From assembly GCA_043770095.1 (NCBI GenBank), contig JAYVIR010000116.1, positions 1-26,396 on the forward strand: DNA of 26,396 bases. The letters run 5' to 3'. The stretch's first letter is position 1, and every line of letters starts with the position of its first letter. Shown piece by piece: positions 8,106 through 15,013 of this stretch. The stretch comes from JBGSUZ01 sp043770095 (lineage in GTDB: Bacteria; Bacillota; Clostridia; Peptostreptococcales; Acidaminobacteraceae). The notes under the pieces were generated by a model. It did not search any database and was not told the DNA's origin. It saw nothing but the letters and a program-made list of their open reading frames with translations. Made by a program: the position numbers and the translations under genes.

Positions 8106-8827
8106 TTGAAAAAAATATTAATAGGGGTAGCTCTTATCGCAATGACAGTCTTCATTTTTGGCATCGCCCTAAATAATCAATTGTTCAACCAATCCGTTAC
8201 AGTTTTAATGCCTTCAAATGAAATTGCAAAATATTTAGAAGAAATGAAAAGTCCCAATGTTTCTCAAGATAAAATGTTCAAGCAATGGATCGGAAAATAT
8301 TGCTCCGACGTAATCGAAAAATTTGTAAATACAGATCAAAAAGCGATGGCATACGGTTGGATTTTACCCGAAACTATGGCATCTACATACCTTGCAGAAG
8401 CAGCCTATCAGCAACCTCTTCGAATTTTGGAATCGCAGCAAGTGATAATTTAATCATTATTTATCTCAATCCGAATAAAAATAACCCTCACGAAAAAGAA
8501 AAAATTAAATGGATTTGCGCTCACGAATACGCTCATTTAATGGATTTTAAGATGAAGTTAGAGAACAAGAAGGCACTATATCCAAAAACCCTCTATCAAG
8601 ATATGATTTTTGAAGGAAAAGCCGTTTGCTTTGCAAACGAAATTGTTGGAGATTTTGGAGAAGCGTACATTTCAAATGGAACACCAGAATACGATTTGGA
8701 TAAATACAACCCCATACTGCATGACAAACGTTATAAGGTTACTAATTTTCAAGAAATAACGATTGGTTTTTTAAAGAGATTACAATTGAGCTCTAAAACA
8801 ATACGAACTTCTAAAGAGGATCATTGT
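8106..8827 (+). pseudogene. Frameshifted secreted HExxH metallopeptidase
   Basis: The TTG start at 8106 follows a good GGAGGT site (8095-8100) and opens a protein with a signal peptide or membrane anchor (KKILIGVALIAMTVFIFGIAL). This frame stops at 8453. The continuation is in the frame one base back, from about 8430 on: ASDNLIIIYLNPNK, then the zinc motif HEYAH in WICAHEYAHLMDF (about 8521-8550) and a downstream EGKAVCFANE that could supply the third zinc ligand. The switch lies roughly between 8405 and 8450. No convincing slippery heptamer is present, so a disabling -1 shift is likelier than programmed frameshifting. The overall layout recalls DUF2268-type zinc proteases, but I cannot assign the family firmly. 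The true 3' end seems lost, since the frame runs into an acetyltransferase stump. Confidence 0.7.
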
Positions 8828-8905
8828 ATGAACATAATCGTGAGAACTGAGGAAAAAAAAGATTATCTTTTAGTCGAAAAAATCACTAGAGAAGCATTTT
8901 CTTAG
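8828..8905 (+). pseudogene. N-terminal stump of a GNAT acetyltransferase
   Basis: An ATG preceded by AAAGAGGA (8812-8819) opens MNIIVRTEEKKDYLLVEKIT, then REAFS and a stop. This is the typical first strand and helix of YhbS-like acetyltransferases, but only 25 codons remain of a usual 150-200. It is in frame with the metallopeptidase remnant upstream. It could also be read as the tail of that protein, but the independent ribosome site and the family-like opening favour a separate, truncated gene. Confidence 0.55.
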
Positions 8906-9165
8906 ATCACAGGTTAATCTTCATTTTAAAAATCCATCACTTGAGTATTTCATATTTTGACTTAGTTTATCCACGAGGTTTATTAAGTTTGTCAAAATTG
9001 AGATATGTCAGAATAATTGACAAAGTTGTTGTTAAAAGGGGGTGTTTCTCATGGCGAAATATCGAAGACGTTACTTGAATTCTAGCTAATCACTAATAAA
9101 TGATGAAATTTAAAATAGCCGTAGAATTTAGGTATTAAAATGATGTTGAGAAAGGAGTATGAAGA
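8906..9165. other. Intergenic stretch with a 12-codon reading frame
   Basis: 260 bases with no large gene. It contains an isolated TTGACA at 9018-9023 and a short reading frame described separately. No clear terminator is visible after the acetyltransferase stump. Confidence 0.5.
9051..9089 (+). CDS. Possible 12-aa basic peptide or leader
   Basis: MAKYRRRYLNSS, followed by a stop. A strong ribosome site, AAAAGGGGGTG, lies at 9034-9044, six bases before the ATG, and five of the twelve residues are Lys or Arg. It may be a leader peptide for the secreted protein gene 77 bases downstream, or the stump of a gene broken by the rearrangements seen just upstream. Too short to assign on sequence alone. 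Confidence 0.3.
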   Translation: MAKYRRRYLNSS

Positions 9166-10209
9166 ATGGAGAAATTTTCAATGAAACGTATTTTATCTAT
9201 GCTACTTGTAATAGTTATTTGGATTGCAACGCCGTCGGCATATGCCACGGGAACTTATTTAAACCTGCCCGATAATTGGACTCCAGATGATGGTGCGGTA
9301 AAAATGGCGGGTGACGTTTACGAGGATAATAAGCCGGCGAAGCTTATCCCTTTTAAAAGTGTGAAGGAAGCTCATGCGGTTTACTTCAACTTTGCTCATG
9401 ATATCATTCAAATTTCGGATAAGACCATCACATATAATATAAGGGATTACGGTAGCACTAGTGTTTCAACAAAAAAAGAAAATAAGAATGTCGCCACCAT
9501 TAAGTCTGCCAAGCTTGTTAAAGGTAAAGTTGTTTATGTGTGTCTGTTCAAAGGCTACGAGAGCTTAGTTACATTGAGCAAACATGCTGACGGCAGGTAT
9601 TTATTGGAGGATGCGAATTCCCCTGGTGAATTCGATTATTATGGTAACCTCAGCTTCTTGACGCGTCATAAGACCATGGCAGATTTAGAAAAATATTTAA
9701 AGACCGATAAGGTCATAGGGCTTCGTGCTAAACAGGAAGTTGAGTATAGAGACCTTTCTCTGGCATTTGATAAAAAAAAGGCAGAAAAATTGGCTGCCAA
9801 TCAAGCATTCACTCCCGATTATGCTAAAACGGAAGTAAATGAAAAAGCTCCTTTGCAATTTGAGTACGCGAATAAGGATAATCTGATGAACTTCAAGTTT
9901 GAATACATCAAAGGCGAGCCTTATGTGACGATTAAAACAAGCTTTGGAGAGGAAACGGACATTAGCGAAAAATTCATGGTTTCCAAAATTCATTATTCGC
10001 CAGTAAGAATGTATTTCATGCTCCAGCCTTTGGAAGGTTCACGGTTTATGGATCAGAAGATGCTTCAGTTGTTTGTCACGGCTAAAGAGAGAGGCAGTCT
10101 AACGGATCTTAATTTCATTAAAGATGATGGTAGCTCGATTGCCTCGTGGAATCAGAAAACAGTCGAATTGAAACCGGAATCGGTTGATAAGGAATTGGTT
10201 TTGAACTGA
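9166..10209 (+). CDS. Secreted protein of unknown function
   Basis: 347 aa. A clear Sec signal peptide (residues about 1-28: basic MEKFSMKR, hydrophobic ILSMLLVIVIWIA, cleavage near AYA-TG) is followed by a soluble, lysine-rich domain of mixed strands and helices. No membrane anchor, sorting motif, lipobox or catalytic motif is visible. The ribosome site AAAGGAG at 9151-9157 supports ATG 9166; a second ATG at 9181 would shorten the signal peptide. It stands alone between the broken metallopeptidase and the secreted PepF homologue, in a stretch that favours exported proteins. I do not recognise the family. Confidence 0.75.
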   Translation: MEKFSMKRILSMLLVIVIWIATPSAYATGTYLNLPDNWTPDDGAVKMAGDVYEDNKPAKLIPFKSVKEAHAVYFNFAHDIIQISDKTITYNIRDYGSTSVSTKKENKNVATIKSAKLVKGKVVYVCLFKGYESLVTLSKHADGRYLLEDANSPGEFDYYGNLSFLTRHKTMADLEKYLKTDKVIGLRAKQEVEYRDLSLAFDKKKAEKLAANQAFTPDYAKTEVNEKAPLQFEYANKDNLMNFKFEYIKGEPYVTIKTSFGEETDISEKFMVSKIHYSPVRMYFMLQPLEGSRFMDQKMLQLFVTAKERGSLTDLNFIKDDGSSIASWNQKTVELKPESVDKELVLN

Positions 10210-10501
10210 TTTTGCTTGACGTTATCCCGAAAAGCGCTTGCTCAAAAGGATGGGCAGTATCTCACTATCTCTATGCAGTAAAACAAAACGTTAATAAAAA
10301 CGCAAAATTGGAGTTCGTCTAGCTTCTAGCTTATTAAAGATAGAAGCTAGACGAAGCCTTCAAAAAATTATCACTAATGCTTTAAAAACTAAAATCGACA
10401 GCAAATCTTTGATTTTTCAGAACATTTAGACACAACAAAAACACATGATATTCACACGTTGGACATAGTGATTAAGTTTATCCCAAAATTCCTAATTTTA
10501 A
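10210..10501. other. Gene-free stretch with one long hairpin
   Basis: About 290 bases with no supported gene. The only structure I see is a perfect 14-bp inverted repeat, TTCGTCTAGCTTCT (10314-10327) with AGAAGCTAGACGAA (10342-10355), loop 14. It has no T run, so it is a poor intrinsic terminator, though it is placed where the transcript from 9166 should end. Confidence 0.5.
10314..10355. repeat. Perfect 14-bp inverted repeat
   Basis: Arms 10314-10327 and 10342-10355 pair without mismatch around a 14-base loop. Could be an mRNA 3'-end stabiliser, a U-tract-less terminator, or a mobile hairpin element. No second copy exists in the window. Confidence 0.6.
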
Positions 10502-10530
10502 TTGTTTTGTCACTTTTGACGTGCTAAAAT
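10502..10530 (+). promoter_or_regulatory. Promoter of the secreted pepF homologue
   Basis: TTGTTT (10502-10507), 17-bp spacer, TAAAAT (10525-10530), with a TG-N extension in front of the -10 box (TGCTAAAAT). Confidence 0.6.
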
Positions 10531-10575
10531 GCTCTTACAATAAGATGGTTTTTATTTAAGGGGGAAATGTTAAAA

Positions 10576-12489
10576 ATGAAAAAGAAAAGAATGAAAGTTC
10601 GAATTTCGGTTTTAGTAGTCTCTGCTTTACTTTCCACACAAGTACTCTGTTTTGCAGGCACAAACGCAGAAGTGCCTACACGTTCATCGGTTTCAGAAAA
10701 GTACAAATGGAACTTGAGTGAATTGTACCCAACCCGTGCAACTTTTGAAGCTGACCTAACAAAAGTCAAAAAAGAATTGCTTCCAAAAGTAGCGGCTTAC
10801 AAAGGACAACTTAAAGATCCTGTTCAATTTAAAAGCTTTATGGAATTGGATGAGCAAATTAGCCGAATTGTTTACAAAACAATGGTATATGCAACTTTTT
10901 CAGCAGATTTAAATCAATCTGATAATAATGCAACCGAACTCTTAGACTTATCTGATGGCCTTGCTGGAGATTATTCGCAAGCTGTTTCTTTTGTATCGAC
11001 TGAGCTCACTAAATTATCAGACGAAGATTTTAACAAACTCTACAGCAATGCTTCACTTAAAACATATAAGCGCTACTTTGACAAAGTTACGTTATCAAAA
11101 GCACATACACTAAGCGATCCTGAAGAAGCTATTTTAGCAAAACTCAGTGAAGTAGCAGGTGCTCCAAGTTCATTATTTAGCAAGATTACTCTTGCAGATT
11201 ATAACGCCCCAACGATCAAAGATGCAAAAGGTAAGCTTATCACACTAACAAATGCTAAGTATTCTGAAGTTTTGGAATCTGCTGATCGTGATCTCAGAAA
11301 AAGAGCTTATGAAGCAAAAACAAATAGTTACAAGGATCAAATCAATACACTTGCAGCAAATTATGCATCACAAATTAAACTAGATGTGTTTAATGCTTCT
11401 ACTAGAAAATATACTTCAGCACTAGAATCTTCTTTGACTTCGGAAGAAATTCCTCAAGCAATTTATGACAACTTAGTTACTTCTGTTAATAAGAACTTAA
11501 GTTATTTGCACAAATACAATACTGTTAAAAAGAACTATTTTGGTTTTGACAAAATGTATGCATATGACACAAGTTTGCCAATTAGCGGTAACGTAGATAC
11601 CAAATATACATACGATGAAGCGGTTAAAATGATTGCTAAAGGCTTAGCGCCACTTGGCAATCAATATGTAGCAGACTTCAACAAAGGTATTAATGATCGT
11701 TGGGTTGACGTTTATGCAGACGAGAATAAATACACTGGTGGTTATCAGTGGGGCACTTATGACACACACCCATACATTCTTATGAACTTTGACAATTCAC
11801 TCGATGAATCACTCACTTTAGCACACGAAATGGGACATGCTCTAAATAGCCAATATTCTAATAAAACGCAAGATTACATTAATGCAGATTATCCAATTTT
11901 TACAGCTGAAGTTGCTTCAACTGTAAATGAATTATTGGTTATGGACTCACTTATTAAAAACACAAAAAACACAGACGAAAAACTCTATTTAATTGATAAA
12001 CAAATCGAAAACATCAGAGGTACAATCTTCACACAAGTTATGTATGCTGAATTTGAACAAAAAATTCATGCACTTGCAGAAAGTGATAAAGCATTATCTC
12101 CAGACGTTCTCAATAATACTTGGTTAGAACTTGTTAAAAAATACAATGGCAAAGATTTGACTGTTTTAGATCAGTCTAAATATTCTTGGTCAAGAATTTC
12201 TCACTTCTATACATCTTTCTATGTTTACAAGTACGCAACTTCAATGTCTGCGGCATATAGCATCGTAAACCAAATGAATGGTAAAGACAGTGAGAAAGCA
12301 GTCACTCAATATCTTGCATTCTTAAGCACTGGCGGTACACAACCACCTGTTGAAGCACTCAAACTTGCTGGTGTTGATATGAACAGTTCAGAACCTGTTG
12401 ATAGCATCTTAAAGTACTTTGGTGGTCTTGTAGATCAATATGAGAAACTTTTAAAAGAGAAGAAGGCTACACAAAAGAAAGCAAGCTAG
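10576..12489 (+). CDS. pepF: Oligoendopeptidase F homologue (M3 family), secreted
   Basis: 637 aa, M3B-type zinc endopeptidase that cuts short peptides. The zinc site HEMGH is at residues 417-421 (SLTLAHEMGHALNSQYS), followed by the third-ligand region FTAEVASTVNE. The KWNLSELYPT start of the mature protein and the FYVYKYATSMSAA segment are family hallmarks. Unlike most PepF proteins, which are cytoplasmic, this one has a signal peptide (MKKKRMKVRISVLVVSALLS to CFAGTNA), so it probably acts outside the membrane. ATG 10576 is preferred to 10567, which is only two bases from the AAGGGGG ribosome site; 10576 has an 11-base spacer, a little long. Ends in a long hairpin shared with the recombinase gene. 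Confidence 0.92.
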   Translation: MKKKRMKVRISVLVVSALLSTQVLCFAGTNAEVPTRSSVSEKYKWNLSELYPTRATFEADLTKVKKELLPKVAAYKGQLKDPVQFKSFMELDEQISRIVYKTMVYATFSADLNQSDNNATELLDLSDGLAGDYSQAVSFVSTELTKLSDEDFNKLYSNASLKTYKRYFDKVTLSKAHTLSDPEEAILAKLSEVAGAPSSLFSKITLADYNAPTIKDAKGKLITLTNAKYSEVLESADRDLRKRAYEAKTNSYKDQINTLAANYASQIKLDVFNASTRKYTSALESSLTSEEIPQAIYDNLVTSVNKNLSYLHKYNTVKKNYFGFDKMYAYDTSLPISGNVDTKYTYDEAVKMIAKGLAPLGNQYVADFNKGINDRWVDVYADENKYTGGYQWGTYDTHPYILMNFDNSLDESLTLAHEMGHALNSQYSNKTQDYINADYPIFTAEVASTVNELLVMDSLIKNTKNTDEKLYLIDKQIENIRGTIFTQVMYAEFEQKIHALAESDKALSPDVLNNTWLELVKKYNGKDLTVLDQSKYSWSRISHFYTSFYVYKYATSMSAAYSIVNQMNGKDSEKAVTQYLAFLSTGGTQPPVEALKLAGVDMNSSEPVDSILKYFGGLVDQYEKLLKEKKATQKKAS

Positions 12490-12531
12490 TTGAATAAATA
12501 ATGCATAAAAATTATAATTTGTCATATTTTT

Positions 12532-12590
12532 AATAAAAGAGGGTGTTGGTAGGCATAAATAAATTATGTCTACCAACACCCTCTTTTATT
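12532..12590. terminator. Bidirectional terminator between pepF and the recombinase gene
   Basis: 27-bp stem (12532-12558 with 12564-12590) with one G-T pair and a 5-base loop. Each arm ends in an A/T run, so it works in both directions. It starts 42 bases after the pepF stop and abuts the recombinase stop at 12592. Confidence 0.92.
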
Positions 12591-12591
12591 A

Positions 12592-13755
12592 CTATTTGGG
12601 TTTTTCTGGGTCTTTGCGTTGTTTGTTATTAGAATCAAATTCATCGATTAACTCATAATTTTTTACAATATCTCTTTTAACATTTTTCTTATGAGCGGCA
12701 TAAAGTTGGGTGGTGGTGATATTATCATGATCTAATAAATTCTGAACATCATAAATAGAAAAGCCATATTCAATCAAAGAAGAGGCTGCTGTTGCACGCA
12801 GTTTATGCGGACTATAACCTTCAGTCCTAGTTGTTCCAAGTGGAATAGAGGTGTACTTTTTAACCAATTGCCTAATAGCTCTATCTGTCATGCGAGTGCC
12901 TTGCAATGAAAGGAAGAGGGCGTCATCGTCTTCAGCTATTTTATCTTTTAGAAAGAGGCGTTCTAATTCAATGTATTGCTGAACGCACTGAATAGCCGAT
13001 TGATTAAGCGGCATATTGACTTCTTTGCCACGTTTTCGATAGATTTTAAACTCACCGCGGTTAAAATTAAAAGAACTTATATTAAGCTGCTGGAGTTCAC
13101 TTAAACGAAGTCCAAACGTAGTGAAGAGTAGGAGTATGGCCTTATCACGATATTTGGTCTTTTCCCAATATTGCTTTTCCTTTTCAGTAAGACCTTCGCC
13201 GCGATCAGCTGCATCTAGCATAATGGCCACTTCATCGATTTCAAGTCGCTTGATGGCGTCCGGCTGGGGTTTTGGCAGTTTGATTGGATTAAAACCGTCT
13301 GTTATATTTTTATCAATCGTTTCATCCCGATAAAGGTATTTAAACAGAACGCTCAAACTGGATTTTTTTCTAGAAAGGGAACGGTTGTGATTTTCCATAA
13401 TATGATCCCAATCTTTGCCTGAAACAAAATATCGGCTACAATATTCGCCTAAATAGCGGTTAATTTCTTTTGCGCGTATTTCATTAAACTGTTCAACAGT
13501 AAGTTCATGGAGTTCAGACACGGGAAATAATTTAATTTCATTTACCAAATATCTACAAAAAAAACGGATGTCAGACAAGTAAGCCAGGCGCGTATTGATG
13601 CTGACAGCATTTTTAAGGTATATAAAGAAATCATACATAAAGTCAGGTAATTCTAATTCAATTTGAGTGCATTGTTCAATTAATTGGTTTTCATTGAGAA
13701 CAATATTGTCGGGCTTAGAAGACTTGTTATGAATTTTAATGGGTTTGCGTGGCAT
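12592..13755 (-). CDS. Tyrosine recombinase (Xer/integrase family), probably chromosomal
   Basis: 387 aa. The N-terminal SAM-like DNA-binding domain (about 35-145) is followed by the catalytic domain, with all six active-site residues: R217 (FGLRLSE), K241 (RKRGKEV), H317 and R320 (SPHKLRA), H343 (LLDHDN) and nucleophile Y352 (TTTQLYA). Sequence features such as LTEKEKQYWEKTKYRDKAILLL recall, from memory, a chromosomal Xer-like recombinase family common in Clostridia rather than typical phage integrases. GGAGG (complement of 13762-13766) supports the ATG. Base usage is closer to the host than to the AT-rich phage genes beside it. It lies just outside the GAACAG repeat pair bounding the prophage. 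It is probably the enzyme acting on those sites, but whether it is phage- or host-owned is open. Confidence 0.9.
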   Translation of the reverse strand: MPRKPIKIHNKSSKPDNIVLNENQLIEQCTQIELELPDFMYDFFIYLKNAVSINTRLAYLSDIRFFCRYLVNEIKLFPVSELHELTVEQFNEIRAKEINRYLGEYCSRYFVSGKDWDHIMENHNRSLSRKKSSLSVLFKYLYRDETIDKNITDGFNPIKLPKPQPDAIKRLEIDEVAIMLDAADRGEGLTEKEKQYWEKTKYRDKAILLLFTTFGLRLSELQQLNISSFNFNRGEFKIYRKRGKEVNMPLNQSAIQCVQQYIELERLFLKDKIAEDDDALFLSLQGTRMTDRAIRQLVKKYTSIPLGTTRTEGYSPHKLRATAASSLIEYGFSIYDVQNLLDHDNITTTQLYAAHKKNVKRDIVKNYELIDEFDSNNKQRKDPEKPK

Positions 13756-13865
13756 AAAAAACCTCCAAGTATAAAGAACGTTAAAAGATGTGCTTAACCA
13801 AAGCCTAATAGAGTCCTAATCTAATAGAATGCTAATAAGACGATTGCAATAGCTGATTTAATCAT

Positions 13866-13894
13866 ATTATACACCATATTTAAAACCAGTTCAA
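13866..13894 (-). promoter_or_regulatory. Promoter of the tyrosine recombinase gene
   Basis: On the - strand: TTGAAC (complement of 13889-13894), 17-bp spacer, perfect TATAAT (complement of 13866-13871). The -35 box lies inside the 13887-13902 repeat, next to the left attachment-like site, so recombinase or phage protein bound there could regulate expression. Confidence 0.8.
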
Positions 13895-13937
13895 CTATTC
13901 CCTAAATAGACATTTCAAGAACAGTTGAATTATTCCC
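13887..13937 (+). repeat. Two direct copies of a 16-bp element at the left prophage edge
   Basis: CAGTTCAACTATTCCC (13887-13902) and CAGTTGAATTATTCCC (13922-13937) agree at 14 of 16 positions, 35 bp apart. The first covers the recombinase -35 box, the second overlaps the right arm of the attachment-like core. They could be operators or accessory recombinase-binding sites. Confidence 0.6.
13910..13930 (+). repeat. Left attachment-like site (attL candidate)
   Basis: 21-bp direct repeat, 19 of 21 identical to 19720-19740. Core TTCAA-GAACAG-TTGAA (13914-13929): 5-bp perfect inverted arms around a 6-bp centre, the layout of a tyrosine recombinase crossover site. The first phage reading frame begins 44 bases inward. 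Confidence 0.65.
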
Positions 13938-13973
13938 CATCGGCAATAAAATTTTACATAAAGTGGCAATTTA

Positions 13974-14204
13974 ATGGCTACTTATCATGAGCCTTGGGAG
14001 ATTAATTTTATAAAGACTTATACTGATCGCGAGATTAATGAAAAGAAATTAAAAGTCCTATTTTCAGAAGTCTCTTTTTCTTTTCCTTGTGAATGTCAAA
14101 TGATTGATTTTTTAAACTATATTTTAAGCAATGGTATTAAATATCATTTATTGAAAATTTTATATTTCGGTGGTGATATTTCAGATATGTATGACCTAAC
14201 GTAA
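13974..14204 (+). CDS. Small phage protein of unknown function
   Basis: 76 aa, first reading frame inside the prophage. It is rich in aromatic residues (MATYHEPWEINFIKTY near the start), has two cysteines in FPCECQ, and has no membrane helix. No good ribosome site precedes the ATG, which lowers confidence. The stop codon is inside a perfect inverted repeat GTAAGT-A-ACTTAC (14201-14213). By position it could be a phage regulator or a replication accessory protein, but nothing in the sequence proves this. Confidence 0.5.
   Translation: MATYHEPWEINFIKTYTDREINEKKLKVLFSEVSFSFPCECQMIDFLNYILSNGIKYHLLKILYFGGDISDMYDLT
14151..14179 (+). promoter_or_regulatory. Candidate promoter of the phage structural operon
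   Basis: TTGAAA (14151-14156), 17-bp spacer, TGATAT (14174-14179), inside the end of the preceding small gene and 60 bases before the ATG at 14239. The inverted repeat at 14201-14213 would lie at or just after the transcript start, a good place for an operator. Confidence 0.4.
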
Positions 14205-14238
14205 GTAACTTACCCCCTATTTTAAAGGAGATGTATGT

Positions 14239-14463
14239 ATGATTAATTTGATTGGCGAATTTATGAGTTTTGAGAACAACGTTAATAAAGATACTGGACT
14301 TGTGAAAAATTATGTCAAAGTTTTAGACGTGGAAAATTCAGACGTAAAAAGCGTAAAAGTTTCTGACCTTTCCCCATATTTAAAAATGGAACGAGGTCAA
14401 TCTTTACAAATACCTGTAAAGGTTTCTTGCTTCAAAGATAAAATCTATTTCATGGAGGCTTAA
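14239..14463 (+). CDS. Candidate phage ssDNA-binding protein (pV-like)
   Basis: 74 aa, all predicted strand with little helix. The second half, YLKMERGQSLQIPVKVSCFKDKIYFMEA, has the alternating pattern of the small OB-fold proteins that coat phage single-stranded DNA. Size and position match fd gene V (87 aa) and its equivalents, which lie just ahead of the small coat genes. Ribosome site AAAGGAGA at 14224-14231 fits ATG 14239. A second in-frame ATG at 14263 is less likely. No residue signature proves the role, so this rests on size, predicted fold and position. Confidence 0.5.
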   Translation: MINLIGEFMSFENNVNKDTGLVKNYVKVLDVENSDVKSVKVSDLSPYLKMERGQSLQIPVKVSCFKDKIYFMEA

Positions 14464-14464
14464 C

Positions 14465-14557
14465 ATTCTTAATTTAGACTTGCTTATATATGTAATTTTT
14501 TTAATTTTATTATTGGCAATGTTCTTCTATTTTGTGTATCGAACGTTAAGAAATTGA
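14465..14557 (+). CDS. 30-aa single-helix membrane protein with a non-ATG start
   Basis: Too short and without a standard start, so easily missed. The frame from 14465 reads LNLDLL, then one strongly hydrophobic helix (IYVIFLILLLAMFFYFVY) and a basic RTLRN tail. The only well-placed start is ATT at 14465, six bases after GGAGG (14455-14459) in the end of the previous gene; TTG at 14480 is the other choice, but its spacing is poor. The size and single helix match the minor coat proteins pVII/pIX (about 33 aa) that cap one end of filamentous phages. Confidence 0.5.
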   Translation: MLNLDLLIYVIFLILLLAMFFYFVYRTLRN

Positions 14558-14569
14558 GGTGCTTTATTT

Positions 14570-14650
14570 ATGGCTATTGTTCAAATAATTAGTATTTTAA
14601 TTATATTGTTTTCAATGGTTGCGTTTTCTGTATTGGGAGATTGGTTATGA
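14570..14650 (+). CDS. 26-aa single-helix membrane protein (pVII/pIX-like)
   Basis: MAIVQIISILIILFSMVAFS, then VLGDWL and a stop. Essentially one membrane helix with an acidic/aromatic end. Ribosome site GAGGTG (14556-14561) overlaps the stop of the previous gene, and the TGA overlaps the next ATG (ATGA at 14647-14650), so the three small genes are translationally coupled. By size, hydrophobicity and position between the ssDNA-binding candidate and the major coat gene it is a likely end-cap minor coat protein. Confidence 0.6.
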   Translation: MAIVQIISILIILFSMVAFSVLGDWL

Positions 14651-14769
14651 CACCAGAACAGGTATTACAACAGTTTGAGTATTTGAACACTATAGCAAGT
14701 TGCCTATATCTCATTTGCCTATACATAGCAATGCGATTGGTATATAAAGTCATTCGTTGGTTTACTTAA
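14647..14769 (+). CDS. 40-aa single-helix membrane protein (minor coat candidate)
   Basis: Reads MTPEQVLQQFEYLNTIASCL and continues with a helix through YLICLYIAMR to the basic tail LVYKVIRWFT. The amphipathic acidic N-terminus, central membrane helix and basic C-terminus follow the general plan of inovirus coat subunits. It starts by the ATGA overlap with the 26-aa gene and stops 19 bases before the major coat start. It could be a pIX-type cap protein or a membrane assembly factor. Confidence 0.6.
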   Translation: MTPEQVLQQFEYLNTIASCLYLICLYIAMRLVYKVIRWFT

Positions 14770-14788
14770 TTCCTGAGGAGGAAAATTC

Positions 14789-14941
14789 ATGGACGCTAAT
14801 TTATTCACAGGTATCACAATTGATGTATCACAAATTGTAACTACACTTGTTGCAGCAGTAAAAATTGGTTTGCCTGCTATGATAGCAGTTGTTGCAATTG
14901 AGCGTGGCGTTGGTTTCTTGAAATCAGCAATTAGAGGTTAA
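14789..14941 (+). CDS. Major coat protein (pVIII-like), 50 aa
   Basis: 50 residues arranged as in filamentous phage coat subunits: an acidic amphipathic N-terminal part (MDANLFTGITIDVS), a hydrophobic middle (IVTTLVAAVKIGLPAMIAVVAI) and a basic C-terminal end (ERGVGFLKSAIRG) that would face the DNA. Length equals that of mature fd pVIII. There is no signal peptide, as in phage Pf3, so insertion would rely on the short helix itself, probably with YidC. The best ribosome site in the phage, GAGGAGGA (14775-14782), and a terminator right after the stop fit very high expression. Homology cannot be proven for such a short protein; the call rests on layout and context. Confidence 0.78.
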   Translation: MDANLFTGITIDVSQIVTTLVAAVKIGLPAMIAVVAIERGVGFLKSAIRG

Positions 14942-14945
14942 TCTT

Positions 14946-14985
14946 CCCCAAAGGGGTCAGAGTCTTAGGCTCTGACTTTTTTTTT
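14946..14985 (+). terminator. Internal terminator after the major coat gene
   Basis: A small CCCC-AAA-GGGG hairpin (14946-14956) adjoins the main stem GTCAGAGTC (14956-14964) with GGCTCTGAC (14968-14976), followed by nine T. As after gene VIII of fd, it should let the coat gene be transcribed much more than the downstream genes. Confidence 0.9.
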
Positions 14986-15013
14986 ATTTAAAATTAAAAT
15001 TGAGGTGATAATT

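Noticed and set aside
8405..8453. Programmed -1 frameshift in the metallopeptidase
   Set aside because: No X-XXY-YYZ slippery heptamer in the right frame and no evident stimulatory stem; mutation is simpler.
9697..9993. 98-aa - strand frame inside the secreted protein gene
   Set aside because: No ribosome site and fully covered by a gene with a clear signal peptide and start.
12482..12496. Alternative left attachment site at the pepF stop (CAAGCTAGTTGAATA)
   Set aside because: It resembles the 13916-13931 sequence but needs a one-base gap, which makes the centre 5 instead of 6 bases and breaks the GAACAG match. Kept only as a weaker alternative that would place the recombinase inside the phage.
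13887..13937. Classical XerCD dif site
   Set aside because: The 11-6-11 Firmicutes dif consensus, with its TTATG-type XerD arm, is not present.
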